Part shown: positions 1 to 10,701 of the stretch, piece by piece
Layout of the letters: the number at the start of each line of letters is the position of its first letter
How positions within the stretch are numbered: position 1 is the stretch's first letter
Assembly: GCA_037133475.1 (NCBI GenBank)
Contig: JBAXOB010000018.1
Location: forward strand, 12,282-76,281
Origin: CAIVAT01 sp037133475
Lineage (GTDB): Bacteria; Bacteroidota; Bacteroidia; Bacteroidales; FEN-979
Direction: 5' to 3'
DNA length: 64,000 nt
Translations under genes and position numbers: made by a program
Notes under the pieces: model-generated
What the model was told of the DNA's origin: nothing
The model's input: only the letters and a program-made list of their open reading frames with translations
Databases searched by the model: none

Positions 1-734
1 TGATCACCGGGGCTTCCCGTGGTATCGGAAGAGCCACTGCCCTCTTGTTTGCCCAAAGCGGCGCCACCGTCGTGGTACATTGCCGTCGGGAGGCGGCGGC
101 CGCGCTGGAAGTTGTACGTTCCCTGCCAGGGCAGGGCCACAGCCATATCCTGGCAGACCTGGCGAATCCTGATGAATTGCGGAAGATGGTGAGTGAGATC
201 ATCCGGGTATATGGCCGGATCGACATCCTGGTGAATAATGCCGGGATTTTCAGGGAACAGGATATGACGGGGATTCCCGTGGAGGATTTCCTGGATAACT
301 GGGAACAAACCATCCGCGTCAACCTTACCGGACCCGCCATCCTGTCGAACCTGGTTGCCCGTGAAATGATCAGGAGCGGAGGCGGAAGAGTAGTGAATGT
401 CACCTCCCGCGGGGCATTCCGCGGGGAGCCGGCTGCGTGGGCCTATGGCGCCAGCAAGGCAGGATTGAATTCTGTCGGTCAAAGTATGGCCGTGGCCCTG
501 GCAAAACACAAAATTTATGTATTTACCATCGCTCCCGGCTTTGTCGAAACGGAAATGTCGGGCCCCAGCATGGCGGGAGAATACAGGAAAGTTATTGAAA
601 GCCAGAGCCCGCTGAATCGTGTTGCTCAACCATCCGAGATCGGCAGGGCCATCCTGATGCTGGCCGCCGACGGCATGGAATATATGACGGGCTGCATCCT
701 CGATATGAATGGCGCCTCCTACCTGAGAAGCTGA
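1..734 (+). CDS. SDR family NAD(P)-dependent oxidoreductase (5' truncated)
   Basis: This is the 3' part of a short-chain dehydrogenase/reductase. The reading frame is open to the window edge (first full codon at base 3) and begins inside the Rossmann glycine motif TGASRGIG, so the real start lies upstream; the TTG at 45 is not the start. Visible family marks are NNAG in the middle, the catalytic Ser in NVTSR, and the catalytic YxxxK (YGASK, near base 443). The C-terminus has the usual PxE/GxxxxMNGA-type ending. These enzymes are cytosolic and reduce or oxidise carbonyl/hydroxyl groups; the 3-oxoacyl-ACP reductase (FabG)-like subgroup is the closest match by eye, but the substrate cannot be told. 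It converges on the Lrp-type gene, with 20 bases between their stops. Confidence 0.9.
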   Translation, partial: ITGASRGIGRATALLFAQSGATVVVHCRREAAAALEVVRSLPGQGHSHILADLANPDELRKMVSEIIRVYGRIDILVNNAGIFREQDMTGIPVEDFLDNWEQTIRVNLTGPAILSNLVAREMIRSGGGRVVNVTSRGAFRGEPAAWAYGASKAGLNSVGQSMAVALAKHKIYVFTIAPGFVETEMSGPSMAGEYRKVIESQSPLNRVAQPSEIGRAILMLAADGMEYMTGCILDMNGASYLRS

Positions 735-754
735 TTACGCTTGACGTTCCATTG

Positions 755-1222
755 CTAGGATCCAACCTCCAGCTGCCTTTGAAATCCCGTCTCCAGGGAG
801 ATGAAGGTCTCGGTTGTCGTTACCTCCGGTATTGCCTGGATCTTGTCGGTGATAAGTTTCCGGAGATGCTCATTGTCCTTTGCATAAATCTTGACAAGCA
901 GGGAATATTTGCCTGAAACGTGATGACATTCAACGATTTCAGGGATTTGCTCAATTTTGCCGAATACCGTCGCATGGGTGCGCGTGGAGACCAGGTTGAT
1001 CACCAGCCCGATAAAGGCGCAGGTACCATAACCGAGCCCCTTCGGATCCACGTTGAAATGGGAACCGGAAACCACCTTCCCGGCGACCATCTGGTTGACC
1101 CTTTGGTGGACCGCGGCGCCAGAGACATTGCATCTCCTGGCAATCTCGAGAAAGGGAATCCGTGCATCTTTGGTAAGGAAGGAGAGGATCTTCCGGTCCA
1201 GACTGTCAATTTTAAAGTTCAT
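755..1222 (-). CDS. Lrp/AsnC family transcriptional regulator
   Basis: A 155-residue regulator of the usual Lrp/AsnC length. The N-terminal winged helix-turn-helix covers about residues 5-60 (LDRKILSFLTKDARIPFLEIA, then the recognition helix around SGAAVHQRVNQM). The ligand-binding RAM domain covers about 70-145 and carries the typical GKYSLLVKIYAKD strand. Family members bind DNA as dimers or octamers and sense amino acids. It is divergent from a PLP-dependent Cys/Met-metabolism enzyme across a 189-base AT-rich gap that holds an inverted repeat (1297-1331). It probably controls that gene and itself; this is inferred from position only. A TATTTTTG box on the minus strand at 1279-1286 could be its -7 element. 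Confidence 0.93.
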   Translation of the reverse strand: MNFKIDSLDRKILSFLTKDARIPFLEIARRCNVSGAAVHQRVNQMVAGKVVSGSHFNVDPKGLGYGTCAFIGLVINLVSTRTHATVFGKIEQIPEIVECHHVSGKYSLLVKIYAKDNEHLRKLITDKIQAIPEVTTTETFISLETGFQRQLEVGS

Positions 1223-1296
1223 GGGTGTTTTATCGGTTAATTTATTACAATATTCCGGGATAATGCCGGGATTACTTTCAAAAATAAAAAATATCG

Positions 1297-1331
1297 ATCA
1301 ATATATTTATAATATGTTATTAAATATTGAT
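1297..1331. promoter_or_regulatory. Inverted repeat, candidate Lrp-type operator
   Basis: ATCAATAT at 1297-1304 is mirrored by ATATTGAT at 1324-1331 across a 19-base AT-rich centre, and the pairing extends inward with one bulge. The right arm overlaps the proposed -33 element of the PLP-enzyme promoter, so binding here could block or position RNA polymerase. AT-rich imperfect palindromes are typical of Lrp-family sites. Assignment rests on symmetry and position only. Confidence 0.4.
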
Positions 1332-1356
1332 ATCCGTTGATGATATAGTAATTTTG
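1326..1356 (+). promoter_or_regulatory. Bacteroidota-type promoter of the PLP enzyme gene
   Basis: The -7 element TAATTTTG (1349-1356) fits TAnnTTTG exactly. ATTG ending at 1329 lies 19 bases upstream as a near match to the -33 TTTG. The predicted transcript starts near 1362 and gives a leader of about 50 bases before the ATG at 1412. Confidence 0.55.
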
Positions 1357-1411
1357 CGTCCTGAAAAGTTACATTTCGACATCAATAATCTGCTAAACTG
1401 AAATTTCTACT

Positions 1412-2602
1412 ATGAAAAACGATCCTTCGACAAAAATTTTTGATCTGCTCCAATTCGGTGAATTTGGGGATGTCAATCCCTCCGTGTGCGATTCAGCCAC
1501 CTTTACCTTTATGCAGGCCAAAACGATGATGGATACCTTTCACGGCGAGGCCGAGGGGTGCTTTCTCTATTCGCGTCACTGGAACCCTACCAACAAGTAC
1601 CTGGCCGATGCACTCGCCGCCATGGAAGGAACTGAATCAGCCTGGGTTACCGCATCGGGCATGGCTGCCATCACCTGTTCGATCCTCCAGATCTGCAGCA
1701 GCGGCGACCATATTGTTTGCAGCCTTACCACTTACGGGGGTACCTTCGCCTTCCTGTTCAATTATGTGAAGAAGTTCAACATAGACGTGACCTTTGTCGA
1801 CATTACGAATCTCGATCTCGTAAAACAGGCCATCCGCCCGGAAACCAAGATGATCTACACCGAAACCATGACCAATCCCCTGCTGGAGATCTCCGATATT
1901 CCCGCACTGGCGGCCATTGCCAATGAATACAATATCAAGCTGGTGGTTGACAACACCTTCACCCCCATGATCGTGGCGCCCCACAAAGCCGGTGCCCATG
2001 TGGTGGTTTACAGCATGACGAAATTCATCAACGGGAAGAACGACTGTGTTGCCGGGGCTATCTGCGCATCCGCCGAATTCATCAATTCCCTGAGCGATGT
2101 GAATGCCGGCACTGCCATGTTGCTGGGGCCTGCGCTTGATCCGCTGCGTTCCTCAAGCATCCTGAAAAACCTGCATACGCTGCACATCCGGATGAAGCAG
2201 CACAGCATGAATGCCCTCTACCTTGCCGAGAAATTCAAGGAGAACGGCGTGAAGATCATCTATCCCGGCCTGCCGGAAAACAAGGGACACAAAGTCCTGA
2301 AGAAGATGATGGAGCCGGGTTTCGGCTTCGGCGGGCTCATCGCCATCGATATGGAAACCGCTGAAAGGGCCGCACGGCTGATGGAGATGATGGAAAAGGC
2401 GGGTGTCGGTTACCTTGCCGTTAGCCTGGGCTATTTCAAGACCTTGTTCAGCAACTCCGGTAAAAGCACCTCCTCCGAAGTGCCCGAAGATATCCAGCGT
2501 GAAATGGGATTGTCGGAAGGGCTGGTTCGTTTTTCGGTCGGTCTTGACAACGACATCGAAAATTCCTGGAGGAAAATCAAAACCTGCCTCGACCAGATGT
2601 AA
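1412..2602 (+). CDS. Cys/Met metabolism PLP-dependent enzyme (methionine gamma-lyase-like)
   Basis: A 396-residue fold-type I PLP enzyme of the Cys/Met metabolism family (cystathionine gamma-synthase/lyase, methionine gamma-lyase). Visible marks are the YSRHWNPT segment near residues 53-60 (Tyr and Arg that bind the phosphate of the neighbouring subunit), TASGMAAI at 80-87, the VVDNTFTP cofactor-binding Asp near 180, and the Schiff-base lysine in YSMTKF (Lys204). The segment TTYGGTFAF has Gly where methionine gamma-lyases usually carry Cys after the active-site Tyr-Gly, so simple methionine gamma-lyase activity is not assured. The enzyme would be cytosolic and tetrameric. The divergent Lrp-type regulator suggests amino-acid-responsive control. 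Exact substrate unknown. Confidence 0.85.
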   Translation: MKNDPSTKIFDLLQFGEFGDVNPSVCDSATFTFMQAKTMMDTFHGEAEGCFLYSRHWNPTNKYLADALAAMEGTESAWVTASGMAAITCSILQICSSGDHIVCSLTTYGGTFAFLFNYVKKFNIDVTFVDITNLDLVKQAIRPETKMIYTETMTNPLLEISDIPALAAIANEYNIKLVVDNTFTPMIVAPHKAGAHVVVYSMTKFINGKNDCVAGAICASAEFINSLSDVNAGTAMLLGPALDPLRSSSILKNLHTLHIRMKQHSMNALYLAEKFKENGVKIIYPGLPENKGHKVLKKMMEPGFGFGGLIAIDMETAERAARLMEMMEKAGVGYLAVSLGYFKTLFSNSGKSTSSEVPEDIQREMGLSEGLVRFSVGLDNDIENSWRKIKTCLDQM

Positions 2603-2607
2603 AATTG

Positions 2608-2615
2608 TACTTTTG
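2608..2615 (+). promoter_or_regulatory. -7 promoter element (TACTTTTG) of the patatin-like gene
   Basis: An exact TAnnTTTG match 23 bases before the ATG at 2639, just after the stop of the upstream gene. No clear -33 TTTG is seen at the expected distance. Confidence 0.4.
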
Positions 2616-2638
2616 CAGGAAAAGTAATACATCTCTTT

Positions 2639-3547
2639 ATGAAGCGAAATGCAATTTTTTTCCTGTCCTTTTTCCTGGTGCTGCTCATGGCGGGATGCAC
2701 CAGGAAATTTATGGTAATCAACGATCCCCCTGGTATGCCGCCTGCCCGGAAACTGGCCCACGCCCCGCGCGTAGCCCTGGTGCTGGGCGGAGGCGCCTTC
2801 CGGGGGATCGCGCATGTGGGGGTGCTCAAAGTTTTCGAAGAGGAGAAGATTCCCATCGACCTGATCATCGGAACCAGCGCCGGGAGCCTGGTTGGCGCGA
2901 TTTATGCCGACAATCCCCACGTGGACAGCCTCTACCCCCTCATTAATGCAACGAAAATCAAGGATATCTTCGACTTTTCCCTTACCTGGTCCAAGCTGGG
3001 CTATGTTTCCGGAAGGAAACTCCAGGGATTCGTAACTAAACATACCACGGCGAAGAACATCGAACAGACTCTAATTCCATTTGTGGCGATTGCTGCCGAC
3101 CTTCAAAAGGGAGTGCCTGTTGTTTTGGCATCAGGCCCACTTGCCCCGGCGGTCAATGCATCCTGTGCCATCCCGGAGGTTTTCGTTCCTGTTAAGATGT
3201 ACGGCAAGATCCTGGTCGACGGGGGTGTCCTCAACAACCTTGCGGCAGATGTGGCACGTGAATACGGCGCCACGGTCATCATTGCCGTTGACGTTATGAA
3301 TGATCTTGACACGTTGCCGGTGATCAGCAGCAGGTCGGCCGTTACCCGGCGCGTGGCTCAGATCAGCCTGCACCGGTTTGCCAGGGAACGTTCGGGAATG
3401 GCAGATATCCTGGTCATCCCTGATCTTAAAGGAATGCCTTACATCAGCGATAAATACAACCAGCCAATGTATGATGCCGGTATAAAAGCGGCACGCCTGA
3501 TGATGCCCGAGATCAGGAAAATACTGGCGCAAAAAGGGATAAAGTAG
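2639..3547 (+). CDS. Patatin-like phospholipase lipoprotein
   Basis: A 302-residue patatin-family serine hydrolase with a lipoprotein signal (hydrophobic stretch ending LLMAGC, lipidated Cys20). The catalytic fold is complete: the oxyanion-hole motif GGGAFRG at about 50-56, the nucleophile elbow GTSAG with Ser80, and the catalytic Asp in DGG (Asp194). Family members hydrolyse acyl esters of phospholipids through a Ser-Asp dyad. The RssA/YchK-like subgroup is usual for this compact size, though the lipid anchor points to an envelope location here. It is 36 bases downstream of the PLP enzyme with its own -7 box, and converges on gcvP with a 25-base gap. Lipid substrate unknown. Confidence 0.9.
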   Translation: MKRNAIFFLSFFLVLLMAGCTRKFMVINDPPGMPPARKLAHAPRVALVLGGGAFRGIAHVGVLKVFEEEKIPIDLIIGTSAGSLVGAIYADNPHVDSLYPLINATKIKDIFDFSLTWSKLGYVSGRKLQGFVTKHTTAKNIEQTLIPFVAIAADLQKGVPVVLASGPLAPAVNASCAIPEVFVPVKMYGKILVDGGVLNNLAADVAREYGATVIIAVDVMNDLDTLPVISSRSAVTRRVAQISLHRFARERSGMADILVIPDLKGMPYISDKYNQPMYDAGIKAARLMMPEIRKILAQKGIK

Positions 3548-3572
3548 TCAACCCTGCCGGTACCGATTTTTC

Positions 3573-6431
<2,859 letters not shown>

Positions 6432-6465
6432 AGGATGGGTTTTTTGAGGATTTCTGAACGATTCG

Positions 6466-6473
6466 CAAAAGTA
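6466..6473 (-). promoter_or_regulatory. -7 promoter element (TACTTTTG) of gcvP
   Basis: An exact TAnnTTTG match on the minus strand, 35 bases before the gcvP ATG. A TTTG at 6500-6497 lies 23 bases further upstream, slightly longer than the usual spacing. No glycine riboswitch is evident in the short leader. Confidence 0.4.
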
Positions 6474-6540
6474 CCAAAACTTTGTGAAATTATAAACAAA
6501 TATAGGACCTTCTGTCCATTGCCGGCCACTGCATGGAAAG

Positions 6541-6577
6541 GAAAAAAAAAGCCGCCCCTGAACGTGGAGCGGCTTGA
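6541..6577 (-). terminator. Rho-independent terminator after the PKD protein gene
   Basis: Read on the minus strand, an AAGCCGC...GCGGCTT stem directly follows the stop at 6597 and is followed by a run of nine T. It separates this gene from gcvP. Confidence 0.8.
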
Positions 6578-6596
6578 AGTACTTAGGCTAACCTGA

Positions 6597-9155
6597 TTAC
6601 CGGGTCTTTACCAGTTTTGCATGTAGATTCACCCCGTTTTTCGAAAATAGCTGCAGGGTATAGAGCCCTTCAGACAATCCGGAGGTTGGAATATTGATAA
6701 GGTTGTTGCCGTTTTGCAGCACAATCTCACGGGTGGATAAAAGCTGACCGGCCAGGTTGAAAATTTCCGCAGTTACCGTCATTGCCTGTTTCATGTCAAT
6801 ACTGACGAAAAGATGATCGGTAACCGGGTTGGGATAGACTGACCATTGCGTAACCTGCGAGGCAACATCATGGATGCCCTGGATGTTTTTGCCTGTAAAG
6901 GTCATGACCACATCCGCATGAGGTTTGGCGGCAGAGATCACGATCATGATATTATCGCTGGTTATCCCCGGCATTTCAGGGTGGAGATAATAGGTGCCAT
7001 AGGCCAGAGTTGGGAAGTTGAAAGCTCCGACGGTGGAAACCTTTGCAAAACCGATCGGCTGACCCAGGCTGTTCTTCAGGATCATATTGATCTTGTCAAG
7101 CATGGCGCCGCTGACATCGCCCATATTGATCTGGCCTGATGCAGAACCCGGTCCGCCGGTCAGCTGATCGGATGGTACGAGATGAATGTTGTACGGATTG
7201 TTCGGCGTTCCCAGTGTAATAAGCGTTGCCTGCTGCCAGTTGATCACATTGCCAAAATAGGTTGGCAGGAAACCGTTTGAATCGGTCGGGATAGCCAGGA
7301 TGTAGTAACTTCCGGAAGGAACGGTTGTGAAATAATATACCCCGTTTGAATCGAGCGTCGAAACCGCTACATAGGGCTGGTAAGTCGAGGTAGTATCAAA
7401 CGAGAAGATCATCGCCATCCCCTGGGTGATGGGGAAGTTGCCGGCAAAGACCTGTCCGTAGACCTGGTGGAAATTGGTGCTGTCCTGCACGATCACATTC
7501 TGGCAGAGGGTACTGGTGCAGTTGTTGCCTGAAATAGTCAGACAAACGGCGTAAGACCCGACGTTTGCATAGGTATGTAGCGGGTTTTGGATTGCGGAGG
7601 TTGTCCCGTCGCCGAAATTCCACATCCATGCGGTCGGGTTTCCTGTCGACAAATCGCTGAACTGAACGGCCCTGAAGGTTGGAGGTGTGCAGGTAAAGGT
7701 GAAGTTTGCCTGGCAGCCTGGATTGCCGCCGATTACAACTGTTTTACAGGTGTTGTCAAAACAGCTGCTGTCGGCGCCATGGATGGTGAGACAAACGGTA
7801 TAGGTTCCAGGGGCCGAAAATAGATGGACTGGGTTTTGTGCGGTTGATGAATTTTGTGTTCCCGAAGCTGGATCCCCGAAACTCCATACCCATGAAGTGA
7901 TGGGGCCGCCGCCGGCTGCCTGCGACAGATCGATAAACTGCGTCGGGTTGGTGATGTTGGTCGAATCGGTCCAGGCGAAATTGGCCAGACAGGTATTGCT
8001 GACACCGGTATAAATGGTGTCGCAGGTATGGTCATAGCAGAGGCTGTCGCTGTAGATCGACAAACAGGCCATGTGGACAAGCGCTGACCCTGCGTAGGTA
8101 TGGGTGACATTGGGGCTGGCAGGCGGGGTGACCGTCTGGACCAAACCATCGCCAAAATCCCAGATCCACATGGTGATATTGTTGGATGAGATTGACTGGT
8201 CAAGAAAATGGATGGTACCGGCGGTACCCGCAGTGTCGGCATAATAGGTGAACTTGGCGTGGCAGCCACCTCCGGAACCGACAACTACAGAGGAACAGAA
8301 CATATCCTGGCAGGTGCTGTCGGAACCCTGGATGCTCAGGCAAACGGTAAAGGTGCCATAAGATGCATAGGTATGTACGACGTTCGGATTTGACGGGAAT
8401 GTGACTGTCTGCGTTGATCCGTCGCCAAAGTTCCAGGTCCAGTGTGTGATATGTCCTGTGCCTGCGGTGGATTGGTCAAGAAAATGAATGGTGTTGGCCG
8501 AGGTGGTGGTATCGGTATAATAGGTGAACTGGGCGTTGCAATTACCCCCGTTAGAGATCTGCAGTGTCAGGCAGGTGGTGCTGGAACAGCCTGCCGCTCC
8601 CTGGATGGTAAGGCATACATTGTAGGTGCCGGGCAGTGTGAAAATGTGGGTTGGATTTTGCAGGGTTGAGGTGTTGTTGGCGCCACTGGCCGCATCGCCA
8701 AAGTTCCAGAGCCAGGCGACAATGGTTTGTGTACCCGACGAAAGGTCGGTGAACTGCACCATGTTGCCGCTCCCTATACTGTAAGTGAATGCCGCCTGGC
8801 AGCCTCCTGCACCGGTGTTGCAGATCGAAAATGTCGAGGTGTGCGACTGGTAGGGGGTGAAATTCCATACATCCGAATGCATGATATTGTTGCAATCCAG
8901 TGTCTCGATATAGAGGGTCCCCGTCGTGCCTAAGGTAACCGGTATGGTGTCGACAAAAAACCCGCTGGCATTGGTGTTTACCACCTTGTAATAGACAAAC
9001 CCGGAGGTTGAATCGGAGAGGATCGTTACGGCATGGTTAGGAATGGGGTTCCCGCTGGCAAGATCCGTGACGGTGCCTTGAACTGTTACAAAGCCCTGCG
9101 AAAATGCAGGAACGATGAGTAACAGGAACAGGATCTGGAAAAGTAACTTTTTCAT
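6597..9155 (-). CDS. Secreted PKD-repeat protein with T9SS type A sorting domain
   Basis: An 852-residue exoprotein. A signal peptide (residues 1-20, ending PAFSQ) is followed by a carboxypeptidase-regulatory-like beta-sandwich (about 21-118). Five tandem PKD domains follow (119-205, 206-297, 298-388, 389-480, 481-559), each with a WxFGD core and a VCLTI-type strand. Two more beta-sandwich/regulatory-like segments cover about 560-765, and the C-terminal Por sorting domain (about 770-852) begins at YPNPVTDHL. Type IX secretion would carry it across the outer membrane and anchor or release it. Each PKD unit opens with Cys and has Cys in the last strands, which suggests regular disulfides. No catalytic domain is seen, so an adhesive or matrix role is likeliest. 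It lies 112 bases downstream of the sigma factor operon on the same strand and ends at a strong terminator. Confidence 0.9.
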   Translation of the reverse strand: MKKLLFQILFLLLIVPAFSQGFVTVQGTVTDLASGNPIPNHAVTILSDSTSGFVYYKVVNTNASGFFVDTIPVTLGTTGTLYIETLDCNNIMHSDVWNFTPYQSHTSTFSICNTGAGGCQAAFTYSIGSGNMVQFTDLSSGTQTIVAWLWNFGDAASGANNTSTLQNPTHIFTLPGTYNVCLTIQGAAGCSSTTCLTLQISNGGNCNAQFTYYTDTTTSANTIHFLDQSTAGTGHITHWTWNFGDGSTQTVTFPSNPNVVHTYASYGTFTVCLSIQGSDSTCQDMFCSSVVVGSGGGCHAKFTYYADTAGTAGTIHFLDQSISSNNITMWIWDFGDGLVQTVTPPASPNVTHTYAGSALVHMACLSIYSDSLCYDHTCDTIYTGVSNTCLANFAWTDSTNITNPTQFIDLSQAAGGGPITSWVWSFGDPASGTQNSSTAQNPVHLFSAPGTYTVCLTIHGADSSCFDNTCKTVVIGGNPGCQANFTFTCTPPTFRAVQFSDLSTGNPTAWMWNFGDGTTSAIQNPLHTYANVGSYAVCLTISGNNCTSTLCQNVIVQDSTNFHQVYGQVFAGNFPITQGMAMIFSFDTTSTYQPYVAVSTLDSNGVYYFTTVPSGSYYILAIPTDSNGFLPTYFGNVINWQQATLITLGTPNNPYNIHLVPSDQLTGGPGSASGQINMGDVSGAMLDKINMILKNSLGQPIGFAKVSTVGAFNFPTLAYGTYYLHPEMPGITSDNIMIVISAAKPHADVVMTFTGKNIQGIHDVASQVTQWSVYPNPVTDHLFVSIDMKQAMTVTAEIFNLAGQLLSTREIVLQNGNNLINIPTSGLSEGLYTLQLFSKNGVNLHAKLVKTR

Positions 9156-9267
9156 AATGTTTGGTTTATTAATGAGTAAATATAATGTTTTTTTTAGAAA
9201 GGGTTCCGGACGTTTTCTGATACATTAACCCGCAGAACAAAAATGGTTGCCCGGTTTTTTTGTTTTT

Positions 9268-10701
9268 TCAGAATTCTATTTTTAATGCAGCCCTGAAACC
9301 AATTGACCATGGCTTAAGGGCAGGCTCCGGATTTTCGTACACCGAGTTGAAATAGTACCTGACTTCAGGTTCCACCTCAAACCGGAGTTCCTTTGTCAGC
9401 CGGAATACCGTGTTCAGTCCGGCCATGGCCTGCCAGTTCAGGCTTACCTGTCCCGGGGAGACGTCGTTGATGCTGATAATGCGCTTGGTCCCGGGGTCAA
9501 AGGCAGCCGATAACTGTTTCGAGGAGAGCAGGACCGACATTACCGGCCCTACGGTAAATCCCATCGAAATCTTTTCCGACTGCCAGAAATCGTAGCCCAT
9601 GATCATGGGCACCTGGAGATAAATATGCTGTTTGACCACCCGTAAATTCTCGAGTTTCATCAGGCTGTCCCAAACCGATTTTCGCGACATGTACATGGTA
9701 GGGATGTAATTTTTTGCCGGAGGGCTCCATTTGAATTCGATCGAGTCAAGTTTATAATAGCTTCCCAGGAACTCGTTATAGGCTACGCTTAGTTCGTTGG
9801 TGCCCTTGTTAACGGATAGGCCGGCTCCCGTGCGGATGGAAAATCTGCCAAAATGGAAAGTGCCTTCGATCCCGAAATTATTGACAAACTTGTTTCCCTC
9901 GATGGTCTTGAACATCCATTCAGGGCTGTAATACACACCTAATGAAGGGGTGATCATGCTTTTCCTGCTGCCTTTTTTTTGCGTTGTTTCATGGGCGCCT
10001 TTCGCCGGGGTGACCAATGTATCCGGTTTGCGGGCAAGGGTATTGGGAACTGTGCTTTTTCCAGGCGCATCAACTGATGGCGTTTCCTGCTGGCTGGCAG
10101 CCGGGGTTAGCCCCGGTTGCAGCGGATTGGCTTCAACAGTGGCCGGTGGTGTGGTCGCCTGTCCCTGGAGAGAGGATCCATCAGGGTTAGCAGATGGAGG
10201 GGTGCCGGTTGAGGCATATTGGCTGGTTTCAGGCTGGTTTCCGGCACCCTGTAAAACGGATTGATCGGGTGCACTTTGCAAGGGATAACCGGGTTGATTT
10301 TTCTCTGTCTGCCGGGATATTATCTCTGAAGATAAATTTTGCGCATGTTTTTTTTCTGTTGACTTTCCGGTAAGAGGTTCAGGTTGAACACAGGTTGTTA
10401 CCTGGTTGATTTGGGTTTTAGGCATAACTGCCGCTGTTGATGCTTTCACAGGGGCCGGATTATTGTTGCCGGTTGAAATGGCAGGCCACTCCTTGTTTGC
10501 GTACCAGAAAAGGATACCCATGGCGGTCAGTCCCGCGAGCAGGGAGAGGATGATCATACCGGACCGCCCCTTTTTTTCTGCGGGAGGCAGTTGCATTGCA
10601 TCCATCAGGAACGCCCTCCTGGCATCCTCTGATGGCGTTATCCGGTGATCTTTCAGTGCATCCCTGAGCAGGTCGTCGGGTGGAACCTTATACTTTTTCA
10701 T
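9268..10701 (-). CDS. Single-pass inner-membrane protein with C-terminal beta-barrel-like domain (putative anti-sigma partner)
   Basis: A 477-residue protein of unusual build. A charged cytosolic N-terminus of about 45 residues comes first, then one transmembrane helix (about 48-66, MIILSLLAGLTAMGILFWY). A long Pro/Gln/Ser/Thr-rich linker covers about 70-245. The C-terminal 230 residues have alternating strands, many aromatic residues and a terminal Phe, as in Bacteroidota outer-membrane beta-barrel (PorT/OmpA-barrel-like) domains. The gene overlaps the upstream ECF sigma gene by 14 bases, so the two are translationally coupled. The layout (cytosolic segment next to a sigma factor, then one helix, then envelope domain) suggests an anti-sigma or signal-relay role. 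I see no zinc-binding anti-sigma motif, so this is inference. Confidence 0.75.
   Translation of the reverse strand: MKKYKVPPDDLLRDALKDHRITPSEDARRAFLMDAMQLPPAEKKGRSGMIILSLLAGLTAMGILFWYANKEWPAISTGNNNPAPVKASTAAVMPKTQINQVTTCVQPEPLTGKSTEKKHAQNLSSEIISRQTEKNQPGYPLQSAPDQSVLQGAGNQPETSQYASTGTPPSANPDGSSLQGQATTPPATVEANPLQPGLTPAASQQETPSVDAPGKSTVPNTLARKPDTLVTPAKGAHETTQKKGSRKSMITPSLGVYYSPEWMFKTIEGNKFVNNFGIEGTFHFGRFSIRTGAGLSVNKGTNELSVAYNEFLGSYYKLDSIEFKWSPPAKNYIPTMYMSRKSVWDSLMKLENLRVVKQHIYLQVPMIMGYDFWQSEKISMGFTVGPVMSVLLSSKQLSAAFDPGTKRIISINDVSPGQVSLNWQAMAGLNTVFRLTKELRFEVEPEVRYYFNSVYENPEPALKPWSIGFRAALKIEF

Noticed and set aside
2153..3043. A 296-codon minus-strand open frame across the PLP enzyme and patatin genes
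   Set aside because: It spans two real genes and their gap on the other strand and has no recognisable sequence.
6432..6596. A glycine riboswitch before gcvP
   Set aside because: The leader after the -7 box is only about 30 bases, too short for the tandem aptamer, and no conserved core is seen.
7480..8820. Repeated DNA blocks considered as a tandem DNA repeat
   Set aside because: The similarity is at protein level (five PKD domains) and the DNA copies have diverged.
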